27,500 nt of DNA from Bigelowiella natans CCMP2755 (GCA_000320545.1 ADNK01000133.1:1-27500), one strand, 5' to 3'; numbered from the stretch's first letter, positions 1 to 11,848 are shown. Made by a program: numbers and translations. Notes: generated by a model from the sequence alone, not told the origin.

Positions 1-41
1 CATATTGTATATAACCCAGATACGAAGAGCTGGGAGGTGTG

Positions 42-92
<51 letters not shown>

Positions 93-107
93 ATGTGTGT
101 GCTTATT

Positions 108-139
<32 letters not shown>

Positions 140-718
140 ACTGTATTATATCACAATTATGTTAGTTAATGTGCTCTATTATCGGTAGTAGCAATAGTTC
201 GTGTCATGTCCTCTTCTCCCTCTCCTCTTCATGTTGGGACTGTGTTATCATTGCCCCCGAACCTGCTCCTTGCCAAATCATCATCACGACGATCGTCTTT
301 GCTGCTATTCACCCTGCCTATTCACCCTGCCCACCCCCCTCTCTTGCCACACAGATGGTGACATCTCTGGACGAAAACGGCCTAGTTTTGGTAAGCAGCA
401 GAAGTGATTTGATTTTGTTCTTTCTCTCACAAGAAGAGGGCCTCGATGCATATTGTATTAAACGTGTCATTCTAAAGTGCTGTTACATCTTACAACCTGC
501 ACGATTTGGTAGGCATTTTCCTCGAAAGGGGCGACGGTGGCGCTCACTCCTGACAGGGTGCTTGATGCCTTTCCTCCCCTCAACTTACTGACGACGACGA
601 TGATGATAAATATACACATAATCGTGAGCAAGCCGATTCAGATCATGCCTTTTCTTCTTCCCCTCCCCTATTGTTATCATCAACATTACATGCATACATT
701 TTAAAAAAATATCTAAAT

Positions 719-750
<32 letters not shown>

Positions 751-1230
751 TATATATATATATATATATATATTTATATTGTATGCACATATCGAAAGTC
801 TAATTTGTTGCTCCCCTCCCCCCTTTCCATCTACAGGTGCTAAAGAGGTCGTGGCGCGTATACGATGTGGACAAGAAAGACTACGTCACCGAGGCAAAGA
901 TCGAAGTCCTACCGAGGAAGGATAAGACACCGTAAGATGATGATGATGATGATGACGATGGTGATGATGACGATGGTGACGACGACGATAACGATGATCA
1001 TGATGAAAATGATAGTGTCGGTCGCCGAAGAACACAGAGGCATTGATACTCTTGTCCGTATGTATGTGCGTCCTTATCTCTCTATGTGCGTGTTTGTAAT
1101 GTAGCTTTTGAATCGCTGTTGAGCTTCTGTTGTTGTGCGTATTATCATCAGCTCACGTAGCATACCAACGAGAGCGCCGACTCCTCACCCTGGTACTATG
1201 CGCTCATGTTTGCCTTAGTTGTGCCTTTAA

Positions 1231-1270
<40 letters not shown>

Positions 1271-1912
1271 TATAATCTGCTATTATCATAATTATCGTTT
1301 TCTTCTTCTCCTCCTTCAGTTGTCGGTAGCAGCAGCAAACCTGTGGTCATCAAATCCACAACACCACGAAAAAAGAAGAAGAATCCCTCCTCTCCTAGCA
1401 AAAAGACGACGAAGAGCATGCCAAGGTGGTACGCATGGGGCAATTTTTGACTCCTATATTGTACTTATCGAGCACACACTCATGCTGCACACATGTGTTT
1501 GTTAATTAATGCGTATCATAATTTCTCGTAAAATTGCCATGACCCGCCGGGTAAAAAACACAAATTCAACCCAACACTACCGCAACAGCTCGACGTCATC
1601 AACGAGTCATCATCACTCCAAGAGCAAAAACGACAAGCGGCACTCTTCTTCTTCTTCTTCCTCGTCTGGAAGTCGAGACTCGCATTATTCGTCATCATCG
1701 TCTTCATCGTCATCTCGGCACTCCACACCTACCCGCAGCCCCACCCCCTACCCCACACAAATGCGGAGCAGCAGCGGCAGCAGAGGCGCAAGAGGGCAAT
1801 ACGGCAATTATATCCAAGTACGTTTATGCATTCTTCCCCCCCCCCCCCCTCCCCTTCAACATGATAAATACAAACAACCCCATACATACAAACGGACTAA
1901 CAATGTGTGACG

Positions 1913-1946
<34 letters not shown>

Positions 1947-3114
1947 ATGCTGAGAGCTTGCTTATCAGATATGAATAGTGCCTTGCTTACGTGTGGAGCT
2001 TCGAGAGAATCGTCTCTCTTTTATCATGTTGGATGTTCATCATCACTGCTATTACCACTAACAACTCCTCCTCCTCCCTCTCCTACCACTGCAGGGAGAG
2101 GACTACAGACAATATCCCTCTTCTACCGGGGGGGGTAGGGGAGGAGGAAGTGGCAGTAGTAACCCTGGCGTGATGCAGATTCAGTTCATCTTTCCTATCC
2201 TCGACGACATGGTAATAGAAATAATAGTGAAGGAGGAGGAGGAGGAGGAGGAGGAGGAGGAGGACGTGTGAAAAAGGGGGGAGGGGGGGGGGATATGGAA
2301 GGCAAGCTCCAGAGTCAGTCACCGATAGCAGCTACCTCCTCGTCCCTTGACGAATTGACCTGATATGTGTTTCAATCCACCCCCGCCCTTTCTCGTCAGT
2401 ATGATGACGAATACCAGTCGCTACAGGATTGGGTATACGACGTGGTGCTGTTGGCCATGCAACCGTGGGGCGTCACTGAGGACGAGATAGAAGTGCAGCT
2501 CCTCCAGCATAGGGATAGCATCGAAAGCGACGTTATCGTTCTGTGCAATGAATACGCTTGTCCTCCTGGGAACCCCGTCGAGCAGCGGGTTGATGTTTGT
2601 TGTTGTCATATACTAGCATAGTAGTAGTAGTAGTAGTAGTAGTAGGAGTTGTTGTTGCTCTTGCTCTTGCTATTGTAGTTGTAGTTGTAGTAGAATACTT
2701 GTCACAAAGCATAGAAGTAGTGGTAGTAGTAGTTGTAGTAGTAGTGGTGGCATGGAAATAATAGTATCTACGGGTGAAGAATGACCGACGCCCACGCCTC
2801 AAGAATCAATGCTATTCTGGCCTTGTGGTGATGTTGTTATGGTGCTGCTGCTTTCGCTCCTTTTTCGTCTTCTCTCGCGCCTATTCATTGCTACTGCTCT
2901 TTTCTTGCTCACTGTCAGCTGAGCGAGATCACGAAGCAGTCCCTCCCCCCCACGGATGCACTTGATGTTCCATCGGTGATGGTCGCAACAGGGGGGGGCA
3001 ACAGCGCTCCTGGGAGCATCGTGGGGACGAATGCGATTGTACCATCGGGAGGAGGGTCGTCGTACGCTAGCAGCCATCCACTACTGGATACGCATGGAGA
3101 CTGGTGAGAGGAGG

Positions 3115-3169
<55 letters not shown>

Positions 3170-4251
3170 GAGAGAGAAGTGAGAAGGTAGAGGGTCAGCA
3201 TGCTGTTGTTGTTCGTCGTGTTATCGTACATCTTCTTTCTTCAACTGACAACGATGCAGTGTGCTACTACTACTACTTGATCCCTCGCCTAGGAATAAGC
3301 GAATAAATATACTATCACTATCACCCAGGATGATGCGTGGAGGCAGTGGTGGTCTTGACTATTCTGGCGCTGGCGGGGGGGGATACGGCGGGGGTGGGGG
3401 GAGATATCAGCAGGACTTCTACGATCGAAGGGGCGGCTCCTCATCGTCAGTCTTTAGCCTCCGAAACTTTGCTATCATCGCGGTGCGTTTATCACCACTC
3501 AATTCGCAGCACAAGCGACATATTCCATCCTGAAGAGGAGAGAATAATCAGAGAGTATTATAGCCCTTATGATGATACACAAGTCCGCCCTGTGGTTGTT
3601 CATTCGTTACTACGACTTTGTTGATGATTAGGGGGGCGCTATTTTCGTTGGGGTGTCTATGCTTCTCTGCTGCAATAAGGAGGACAGGGTGGTTTGCTTC
3701 CCTTTATTGATGATGATGATTATGAATTGATTATATATGTAGTAATACTGTGGAAATAATAGTATTAGTGCAGCAGCGCGCTCCACAGGGGAAGAGCGGG
3801 GAGAGGGGGGGGGGGGGGGCAAAGGGGTTACCAACGAACAATTACTACCACTATTCTTCTTGCATTCTGCTCATCATCGTCCTCGTCGTTTTCATAGCTA
3901 GTTGCTCCAAGAACAACATCGCCACTATCATGTTCTGCACAATCTTCTTCTGCTTCTTCTTCTTCTTCTTCTTCATCGTCGTCGTCGTGGCGAAACAACT
4001 TATATGTTCGCACTTGCCGGTAACGTGAAGGTCGGTTTCAGCAAGAAGTACGACGAGATTCCGTTGGAAGAGGGCGTTTCAAAGGTGGGGGTGAGATTGT
4101 TGTCTTTTATGCAGATAGCTGTGTTGGCTTTAGAGACATTACAGCAGGATGTTGTTCAGCGTGAGCATGCTACTGCGCATGGCTGTGTTTGATGGTTGTT
4201 TATCGGTCGATACAGGGAGGGGTAAACCCGTTCGGAGGAAAAGTATTTTAA
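1..4251 (+). CDS. Ser/Gly-rich single-pass membrane protein, kelch-like start (3' part of gene)
   Basis: Not recognised as a named gene. Twelve exons join with consistent phases into 427 codons plus TAA: 1-36, 355-390, 837-931, 1330-1425, 1589-1817, 2095-2211, 2400-2588, 2919-3103, 3329-3482, 3632-3688, 4031-4084, 4216-4251. The 5' end lies outside the window. The first visible residues (YNPDTKSWE, later WRVYDVDKKDY) look like edges of a kelch beta-propeller blade. A Lys-rich then Ser-run region follows (SSSSSSSS, RSPTP), then a conserved-looking folded segment around LQDWVYDVVLLAMQPWGVTE, then a Gly-rich stretch. One hydrophobic helix (AIFVGVSMLL) is split across exons 9 and 10, and a roughly 34-residue tail contains KKYDEIPLEE. 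This suggests a membrane-anchored protein with a large domain on one side and a short tail on the other. The donor at 2589 and the acceptor at 4031 are the weakest junctions. The kelch call is inference from a single blade. Confidence 0.6.
45..141. repeat. Compound (CT)n-(GT)n-(CA)n microsatellite
   Basis: Three adjoining dinucleotide tracts: CT to about 80, GT to about 102, CA from 108 to 141. They lie in the intron 37-354 of the first gene, starting about 10 nt after its donor. GT followed by CA makes the tract partly self-complementary. Confidence 0.95.
718..771. repeat. (CA)n-(TA)n microsatellite
   Basis: CA repeats run directly into TA repeats, within the intron 391-836 of the membrane-protein gene. 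Confidence 0.95.
1232..1269. repeat. (GT)n microsatellite
   Basis: Uninterrupted TG/GT tract in the intron 932-1329. The same intron also begins with an imperfect GATGATGAC array right after its donor (about 936-1008). Confidence 0.95.
1914..1945. repeat. (GT)n microsatellite
   Basis: GT tract inside the intron 1818-2094. A poly-C run lies upstream in the same intron, near 1838-1850. Confidence 0.95.
2231..2264. repeat. (GGA)n microsatellite
   Basis: Trinucleotide GGA array about 20 nt after the donor of intron 2212-2399. Confidence 0.93.
2618..2644. repeat. (TAG)n microsatellite
   Basis: TAG array in the intron 2589-2918. It is followed by degenerate TTG/TAG words to about 2750, a decayed continuation of the same array. 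Confidence 0.92.
3114..3164. repeat. (CA)n-(GA)n microsatellite
   Basis: CA tract to 3130, then GA tract. It begins about 10 nt after the donor GTGAGAGG of intron 3104-3328. Confidence 0.95.
3942..3975. repeat. (TTC)n microsatellite
   Basis: TTC array in intron 3689-4030. It is the main pyrimidine tract before the proposed acceptor at 4030. A poly-G run (about 3805-3819) lies earlier in the same intron. Confidence 0.9.
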
Positions 4252-4342
4252 GCTACGACTAGCAAATTCATCCAATATGTCACCGGGTGGTAGTAATAAT
4301 AATAATTGCTGGGACTATGGGCTATTGGAAAATCAAAACTGA

Positions 4343-4392
<50 letters not shown>

Positions 4393-5315
4393 ATAGCTGG
4401 GCTAGCGGGCTTGAGTATCGTATATTATCTGGTATTAATATAAGCAAAGCAAGTACAACGATGCGCCATGCGGATGTAGCAGCAGGCTAGCAGGGTAATA
4501 TGTGGATGCTATATAATGGTGCGTGCGTGTGTGGCCACATATGCGATACTGCATTATTGCATATACTACTTAACGAAACAGCATGCTACATGTGATCAGT
4601 CGGTATAATAACCATGCAATAAACTCAAAGAATCACTGGTTTGCCTGTGCTTATTAAGAGCGAGCTCTAAAGCGCTGCTGTAGTACGTAGCATTGCATGC
4701 GATTGTACATACAGTCATCACGGCTAGCTAGCTAGATGGTGTGCATGGCGCATCACATGCATGCATTGTGCACACCTAGACACTGCTATTGCGATGCGTG
4801 TACGTCGATGTAGCACTATGTCTATTGTTAGCACAACAACACACTACGCGCACTTATACATGCGCCCATTTGCTACATCTAGCTGTGCAGTCAATGATGG
4901 ACATACTGACATTTTGTTGGCCATCTATAGGTCATGGATGCATGCGTGGCATGCATGTCATGCAGCTACAGTCTACCATGCTATATAGCATGGCAAGCAG
5001 ACAAGAGTCGCGTCTAGGCGTGTACATGCCTATGTGCATGAACCTCGACCACGTTGTTCATGTTCTGTACGTAGTGATTGTACATGCCGCTTTTCATCAT
5101 TTACACAACGTACATACACAGTATCGATGTATCGATCGCCTTTAACCGCTAGGTAGACACATGCGTTACACTGCGCCAATAGCATGTTTGTGAGACAATG
5201 CTTCGCTCTCGTTTCGTCGCAGCGATGCCAAATACATTCGATCTGCATGCAAAATTGGATTGGCTGCAGTGCTTACTTTGGGTGCGACGTTACGTGGCCT
5301 CCCACAGATAATTGC
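4252..5315. other. Convergent intergenic region, CTAG/TGCA-rich
   Basis: This lies between the 3' ends of the membrane-protein gene (+) and WASH1 (-). It holds an (AT)n tract at 4345-4388 and then about 750 bp enriched in short self-complementary words: GCATGC, TGCATGCA, CTAGCTAG and GTGCAC (for example 4690-4990). The open frames here (up to 118 codons) follow the biased words and have no splice-consistent continuation, so I do not call them genes. No tRNA or other RNA gene was seen. Confidence 0.7.
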
Positions 5316-5913
5316 TCACGTTGATTCCCATCCGTCGTCATCATCATCGTCATCATCTTCCTCAATGATCCTAGGGGGAGGTTTGGCAGTCAGAATCTGT
5401 GTGGAGAGCTGTTCATCTGCCTCGTCTAAGCTGGGCAGCGCGTCGCCGGTAGATGCATGCTTTTCCTCAGATAACGATGATGGACCTGCAACAAGAAAAA
5501 TAAGAGTTTTAAGTAGGAAAATGATGCAAGCGGCGTTGCTAATTGATGGGTATTATTATTCCTCCTCTTTATGTCATTTTATGCCTCATCACAATCTCCG
5601 ACTCTCTCTCTATTTCTCTCTCTCTCTCTCTCTTCGACACACAGGACAAAGCCTTCCACGCAATCGTGATCTATGTCTTACCGTCGTCCAAATTTGGAAG
5701 CGAATTGCGTGGTGAAGAGGGCGCCAAAGTGTTTCTTCTCGGTAGACTTCTTTTCGGAAGCTTGCTGGTACTAGGAATGGCAAGTGACTGCCGTTTAATC
5801 TCCACTTTTCCACCAATGGCCTTTCGATGGCGAGCGAGGCGCGCTCGCAACTGGCCCATCATATCCATGGGGGGAGGTTCTTGCTTTTTCTGCAATAAAT
5901 ATATAAATAAATA

Positions 5914-5959
<46 letters not shown>

Positions 5960-6515
5960 CATATTAATTATTTATTATATGAGCTGAAAATATGAACGAT
6001 CTTCCAGGCATGGAGATTTTCATGAAAAAATGCACGCGTGGATGAAAGTATCGAGTGATGAAAACCGTATCTCCTCCTTCCTAGCCCCCCTCGTCCACCC
6101 CCTCATTCCCTCTCCTAATTCTTGCCTTTGCTTTGCTGGATTTTTTGGAGGCTTTTTTGAGTTTCTTCCCTGCTCTGATAGCCATCAGGAGGTCGTTTCT
6201 CCCGCCGCCGCCGCCGCCGTCACTACTACTTGGTGCGGGGGCTTCTGCAGCCGGAGTGGCACTGGGAGGGGGAGGCAGACCGCCATCCATTTGCGGTGGG
6301 GGAGCCAATCCACTTCCCACAGGGGGAAGGCTAGGAGGAGGAGGAATACCCGCTTGCATCGGAGGTGGAGGGATGCCTTTCAGGAGTATTATGTTGTATT
6401 ATTAATGAGGCAATGTTGCTTGTAGTAGTTGTGGTGCTCATCATCAAACATACTACTCGGTACTGTCTTTCTGGCAACTTGCAATTGAAATGGAACATAC
6501 ATGCTTCCTTTCATA

Positions 6516-6546
<31 letters not shown>

Positions 6547-8251
6547 TCTCACCAGATGCAGCACCGGGCGCTCCCCCCCCAGCAGCTACTGGCGGTGGAG
6601 GAATGCTACCCCCACCTGCACCTGAAGGAAGATCAGATGTCCCACCAGCAGGTGGCAAGTCAATGTCGGGCAGTTCTGGAAGATCCATATTTCCCTGCTG
6701 AGGCTGCTTTTTGGAGGGTCCAGCGATAGGCGGCAAGTCTTTGAGATCAGTCATATTGAGGTCTTTTAGGTTTCCAAGCGACGGTGCGATCGAGGAGCCT
6801 TCCATCTGGGACAGGAATGAGATGTCAGCGAGCTGGCCAAGAGGAAGATTCTCTGGAAGGTCGAGGGTGGGAAGCTCTTCAATCTGTGGATTGTACTTGA
6901 GCGCCTCCATCGGGTTGTCGAAGGAGGGTAGATCAGCCCCTTCTACCAGTGTGAGGGGTGCTGCAGCAAGCTCCTGGTCTTGTACGACGTCTTTCTCCTT
7001 CGTCAGAGCGGAAACTAAATTGTCAAATGATGAGTAGTCCTTGTACCTGATAACGAGAAGAGTGCCGAATATGGTGAAGAACAGATCATGGGAAGAATGG
7101 CAAATAAGCATGTTATTATATTTCCCCATGGACATAAGCGACATGCAGCAGGTTAAGAGGAGGAGGAGGGGGAGGAGTGTCAACAAACAAAGAGGACAAA
7201 GTGGCCGATGTGCATTCATTCTTCTTATCAAAATCGTTATTTTGTTACGGATTCTCGCTCGAGTTGAAGAGCAGAGTGCTGCTCACTGAGGGTAGATAGC
7301 CTGGCAACTTTCCTAGGCCCTCCTCCTTCGCACTTTGTCTTTTCCGTTTTTCCTCCTCCCCGGGACTATTCTTCTCCAAAAGCTTTGTGAGATCAATAAA
7401 CAGCTCGGAAGTGTTTGCTCGTTCAGCGGTGGCATTATTGTCTGCCTGCGTAAGCTTAACACTTGTCCAACTCGGCCTTGAAAGATGGTTGGTGTCCTCG
7501 TTGTAAAGTCGGCCAACAGCTGGTAATGACTCTGGAGCGGGATACCTATAAAGGTAGGTGGGGTAATATTAAATTAGGTGCTACAAATCAAACACCACAC
7601 CAGATATTTATATCAAATGCCGCATAACTATTTATTGCTGTTCTAAAGATGTGTTCATATTTCCAAAGAAGAGTGGGTCATTTAGGGTTTGTTACTTGCA
7701 TGCCGAAAACACTGTAGTGGCCCTTTTTTTGCCCTCCCTTTCAAGCGTCTCGACTTTAGAGCGGCATACGTCAACTCTCTTCACAATCCCTTCGAATTTC
7801 TGACGCTCTATAGCTATCCGCGCGGAAACACGACTGAACGCATCGTCAATTGTCTGAGGTGGGAGAAAGATCAATTGCTTCAGTTAATCGATGTGCCAGT
7901 CTCTGGAAGGTCGCAACAGACAACCTTATCAAGATGTTCCAAACTGTCTAATGCTTGTTGGAGCGCCTGGACGCGCGGAAGGTTGTGCAGTACGACTGTG
8001 ATTTCAACAAACGGAGAATCAGCTTACGCCATTGCATATCTCACTAATATCCCTCAATGTTAATACCAGGTAGATATAGAAGGGGAAGGAGATGCATGAT
8101 CGAGAGAGAGAGGGGGGGGGGGGGGGGAGAGAGAGAGAGAAAGAAATAGAAAGGGGATAAATGGTTGATACATATTTTGTGGATTTGTATTACTTGGAAC
8201 ATGATAACGTTTGTCATGAGAAGTTAGCGTAATTGGATCCTGTGTGGGCAT
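5316..8251 (-). CDS. WASH1: WASH complex subunit 1 (Arp2/3 activator)
   Basis: Complete 586-residue model. Exons in transcript order: 8251-8194, 8022-7925, 7853-7696, 7545-7249, 7046-6553, 6376-6099, 5889-5682, 5485-5316; all phases agree. WASH1 is the nucleation-promoting subunit of the endosomal WASH complex, driving branched actin through Arp2/3 during retromer-linked sorting. Visible parts: the N-terminal WASH homology domain (QALDSLEHLDK, AFSRVSARI, then KKRATTVFSACKYP, the family signature); LLFNSSENPYKDY before the linker; polyproline tracts at about 340-410; WH2 at about 428-445 (RNDLLMAIRAG); the central helix at about 469-489 (MMGQLRARLARHRKAIGGK); and an acidic tail ending in eight Asp, Gly, Trp583, Glu. 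Length and order match the family. The start ATG at 8251 gives the usual short lead before YHVP. Introns carry CT, TA and GA repeats. Identity is firm; the first intron boundary is the least certain. Confidence 0.94.
5602..5632. repeat. (CT)n microsatellite in WASH1 intron
   Basis: CT tract (GA on the coding strand) in the WASH1 intron 5681-5486, close to its donor. Confidence 0.93.
5916..5954. repeat. (TA)n microsatellite in WASH1 intron
   Basis: TA tract in the intron 6098-5890, shortly upstream (coding strand) of the TTGCAG acceptor at 5890. Confidence 0.95.
6515..6550. repeat. (CT)n microsatellite at WASH1 donor
   Basis: On the coding strand this is a GA tract that starts inside the donor itself (GTGAGAGAGG at 6552). 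The splice site and the repeat are continuous. Confidence 0.95.
8101..8143. repeat. (GA)n with poly-G core, WASH1 first intron
   Basis: GA tract interrupted by a poly-G run, lying in the first WASH1 intron (8193-8023). Confidence 0.9.
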
Positions 8252-10286
8252 GGCACTTTGCCTAAGTAATAACAGCAACATTAACGAACACTGCTCGTTG
8301 CTGCACCAGGTTTCCATAAAAAAAAAAACAGGTATAGCTTATGAACGCAAACTACGCCACCATCACCTGCAAGCAAGCACCGATTATCTCAAGCAAATGT
8401 TTCAGACTTTAATGTTTTGTAATATATTTTTATATGCTCCCAATAATTTTATTTATTCTAATGTTGTTATGTCGTTACATAATATTTAATTAGAATTGTG
8501 ATAATGAATGATATGTATGGCGCATACAGAGGTCTTGTTGGGGGATTTCTACGAGATTTTACACGAACATTTTCAGTTTCAAATTATGCGACTTTATCTA
8601 AAATGAAGGGAATTTTCCTTGAAAATGTTGTGTCTTAAGCCTCCTGTTGTTGTTTTCCAGGTGATCTGCAAGAACAATAATGTCTCATCAACAAGAGATT
8701 CGAATTGATCAAGAAATTTCTTGGACAATGCATTTCCATCTACAGAAATATCCACTTCGATGTGCTACGGTATCCTTTTGTAGAGAATCTCGAGAGATTG
8801 ATAAATAATGTTGTGTGACTTGGATATTTTACCTTAAAGGCTCTCAGAAATGGCCCGAAAGCATTCACATGGATGAATTGGTTTCACAATTGACTTTTGC
8901 CATTCATCAGGGGCCTTTCGACAGCCATTGAGAAAGGTTAACGAGATTTTTCCCTTGAAAAAGAGTACACACTGGCGTATTACATACCATACCTTTTTAA
9001 ATGGGCCTTAAAAAACAAGAGAATTAACTGTTAGAATCGAAACCTCAAAAAATTCTTGACACAAAAAAATGTAAAAATCCATATGGAAATAACCAGCATT
9101 TTCGTGGTTGATCCACTTTTTGAGTTGTTTGTGTTGTTAGGATGGCAAATAATTAATGGTTTCAAAAGTTGTGCTCAGATTCTCTTGCTTTGATTAAATA
9201 AATAATTCTTTACACTCAAAATAAATTACATATATGTGATGCGACAAATAAAATTCCATTTACACATAACATAATACGTCAAAGTAATTTTATTTTATAA
9301 ATCTTACATTTTGGCAGTTTTGTTGACCATGCCAATGTTACGAATCTTTATAGAAGAATGTAATCAAATTTGATACATGTATACGACAATAAAATATAGC
9401 ATAGTTTGTCATATATCATCAATGTGATTTTTTTTTTTTTTAGGATTTAAAACTTTGATCTCTTATTTTACAACCGTAAACACAAATCTGGTTAACCTTA
9501 CGGCTAAATAATTATAAGAACTGGAATACTTTTTTAAAACAGTATATTTTCCTAAAATGAAGGAGAACTAAAAATTGTTTGCAACTTCTCGAATATTTTA
9601 CAGCCATCAGAAAGGTTTTACTTTCTCATGAATAGAAAATATTGCTGAATAATATATTCAAACTCAAAAATATTGCTCAACTGTTCGGAATGATTCTTTG
9701 AAAGTTAATACGACATGTCTATTTGTATATTTTAATATACTTTATCGTATATTTCATAAAGATAGTAAAATTAAATTAGCATGCAGCAGCTATTTAATCT
9801 GAGAGCAAGAAACAAGAGAATTTCAGATCTAGATAATCCTTTGCGGAACAAAGTCAATTATTAGATTTAGGAGAAATATTACCATCTTAAAAAATATGGA
9901 TGGTCGTCATTTAAAATTTCCATGAATTTTTTCATTTTGTTAAAACTGAAGAGCAGTCACCAAGAATTAAGTGACTTCTAACCTAATTCGGAACGGAGGC
10001 CGCCCCTCCGCAAGTAAATTTACTCTACGCTAACTCCTAAGGGACCAACCACGCACAGGTTATCCTTTTCACATTTTCATTTAATTATGAATGGGGATGA
10101 TTCCCCTTGAGTTTGGGCGGTTTCATATTGAAGTGTTGATGCCATTTTGCTCTATGTAAGTACCCTACTAATAGATAGATGGTAGTCAATGTCTCGCAGC
10201 CTCATATAAGATAATGGATAAATTCATTCAACAATCATTGAAGGATTATTGAATTGGAGGCACAAATATTTTTTGTATAATTTTAG
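8252..10286. other. AT-rich divergent intergenic region
   Basis: About 2 kb between the start codons of WASH1 (-) and the HMG-box gene (+), markedly more A+T-rich than the exons. No open frame over 80 codons was seen, and no tRNA-like A/B boxes or tandem repeats beyond short A/T runs. It probably contains both promoters and 5' leaders. A strong donor GTAAGT at 10156-10161 and the acceptor TTTTAG at 10281-10286, just before the HMG ATG, suggest a 131-nt intron in the HMG 5' leader; a CTACTAAT branch-like motif at about 10166 fits that. Confidence 0.6.
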
Positions 10287-11843
10287 ATGTCAATTAAACG
10301 ACCACCCTCCAAGAAAAATCCTGCAAAAGTAAAGATCGAGGCAATGGAGGATAAAAATGCGAGGAAGAAATCATCCCGCGAGCTGTTCATCTCTAATGAT
10401 ATCATCGACCGATCTCGCAATACTTCTTCCAATAGTCCTAAATCAACTCGTACCGTTGTTCCTGAACCTAAAATCCTGTCTATTTTACCTGGATTCCTTG
10501 TAGAAGACTCATTCGTTCTTGAATTTAATCCCACCACGGGGCTATTGACAAAGAAAATCAGAGCGCCTGGATCTATTCCGATTCGGAGGTAATTCTTTCT
10601 TTTCTAAACCTTAATTTAAAACAGTGAAGAGTTTAGTGACCTTTAGGTTACTGTATTCATTTCAATGGTTGCATTTTTCAGGCCTCCAATCCGTGTCGCT
10701 GGTACAATCTATGGCGACTCCGAATCCGCTGCATTCACCTTGGGCAAATCGCACAATATTAGAGACAATATAATGAAATATGGACATGCTTTGAGAGGAA
10801 GTGCAGTCTCTCCGACTCTTCCAATGGAACAAGAAAGCTCGAACAAAGATTCTCGGCCGACTGAAGTTGGATCAAACTGGAAGAATTCTTCTGACTCTAA
10901 TTCTCGGATTGCCGTATCGACTTCTAGAACCACTCTGAGGAAGAGGAATAGGAAAGCCGTCGAGAAAGTCGAAGGTAATGTTCAGACTAAGGCTCCACCA
11001 TCAGCAACCAAGAAAGTAAAAAAACGTAAGTTCCTTCGTCCAAAGACCGCGTACAACTTCTTCCAGCTTGAAATTCACGCAAGCATTTGGAAAAAAGTTA
11101 AGAAGAAGGCCAAAAATTCTGCAGATCGTATGCAACACAACGAATCGGTAGCTCGAACAATTGGCACCAAATGGAAAGCTCTCACAAAGAAGCAAAGACG
11201 AAAATATCAAAAGATGGCAGATCTCGATAAGATTCGCTGCGACCGCGAGAACGCTCTTAATGAAAAACTGGATTCCCAGGAGGCTGCCAATTCTAATGAT
11301 ACTACTTCTAAAATACACGCAGATACGAAAGGATCCTCTTCACAAGTCTGTACACCTAACGCAAAAGAAACTTCAACGGATGTCAAGAAGGATAATCGAA
11401 GTGAAGATAGTAAGAAACCATCTGAGGATTTGAAACTTAAAAGAGATGTACCAGGCAAAAGCGTTAAAAGACATAGGAAAAACGAGAGCATCTTCGAACG
11501 ACCTACCATACCATCTTCACTATGTTTCTCAAGCAACAGCAACATCTTCGATGACGATTCATGCAGCAGCCATGATACGGAGTCTTTCGGGTGCAGGGAT
11601 GAATCGTTGAAGAGCGCGATAAAGAGACGGAGAAGCAATTCTGAATTTCTTCTGGGGATTGAGATGGGTGGAATTAAAGCCGACGGAAATGGCGACCGCC
11701 TTGCGAACCTATACAAACCGCTAGGCCCGGAAACAATGTCATCCTTCGATCCAGGGCATTGGGGAGCTAACATGTTAGATTCAGTACAAACTAACGAAGG
11801 CTCGTTTGCTAAGAGCTGGAGACCAGACACTTTCATTCATTAA
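10287..11843 (+). CDS. HMG-box DNA-binding protein
   Basis: Two exons, 10287-10588 and 10682-11843, joined in phase 2 across a 93-nt intron (acceptor TTTTTCAG), give 487 residues. One HMG box lies at about residues 219-295: RPKTAYNFFQLE at its start, then VARTIGTKWKALTKKQRRKYQKMADLDK. The RPKTAYNFF opening and the basic insertion after helix 1 (KKVKKKAKNSADR) are divergent from animal HMGB boxes; a stramenopile-like form is inference. The family bends DNA and acts in chromatin or as a sequence-specific factor in the nucleus. Flanks are Ser/Lys-rich and basic, with likely nuclear-localisation stretches (KKRKF, KRHRK). An earlier segment, FVLEFNPTTGLLTKKIR, is unrecognised. A poly(A) signal follows the stop by 5 nt. 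The A+T-rich codon use differs from the repeat-laden genes to the left. The function beyond DNA binding is unknown. Confidence 0.87.
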
Positions 11844-11848
11844 ATTCG

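Noticed and set aside
81-141. CRISPR-like or regulatory array
   Set aside because: Simple dinucleotide microsatellites with no spacer structure.
4789-5145. 118-codon + strand frame in the convergent intergenic region
   Set aside because: Driven by TGCATG/CATG words; no splice-consistent neighbours and no recognisable domain.
6030-6425. Pro/Gly-rich + strand frames opposite 6081-6425
   Set aside because: Complement of the WASH1 polyproline and WH2 exon.
7689-8063. 124-codon + strand frame
   Set aside because: Shadow of WASH1 exons 2 and 3, which are clearly coding on the - strand.
11207-11836. 209-codon - strand frame
   Set aside because: Antisense shadow of the HMG-box exon 2, with no independent support.
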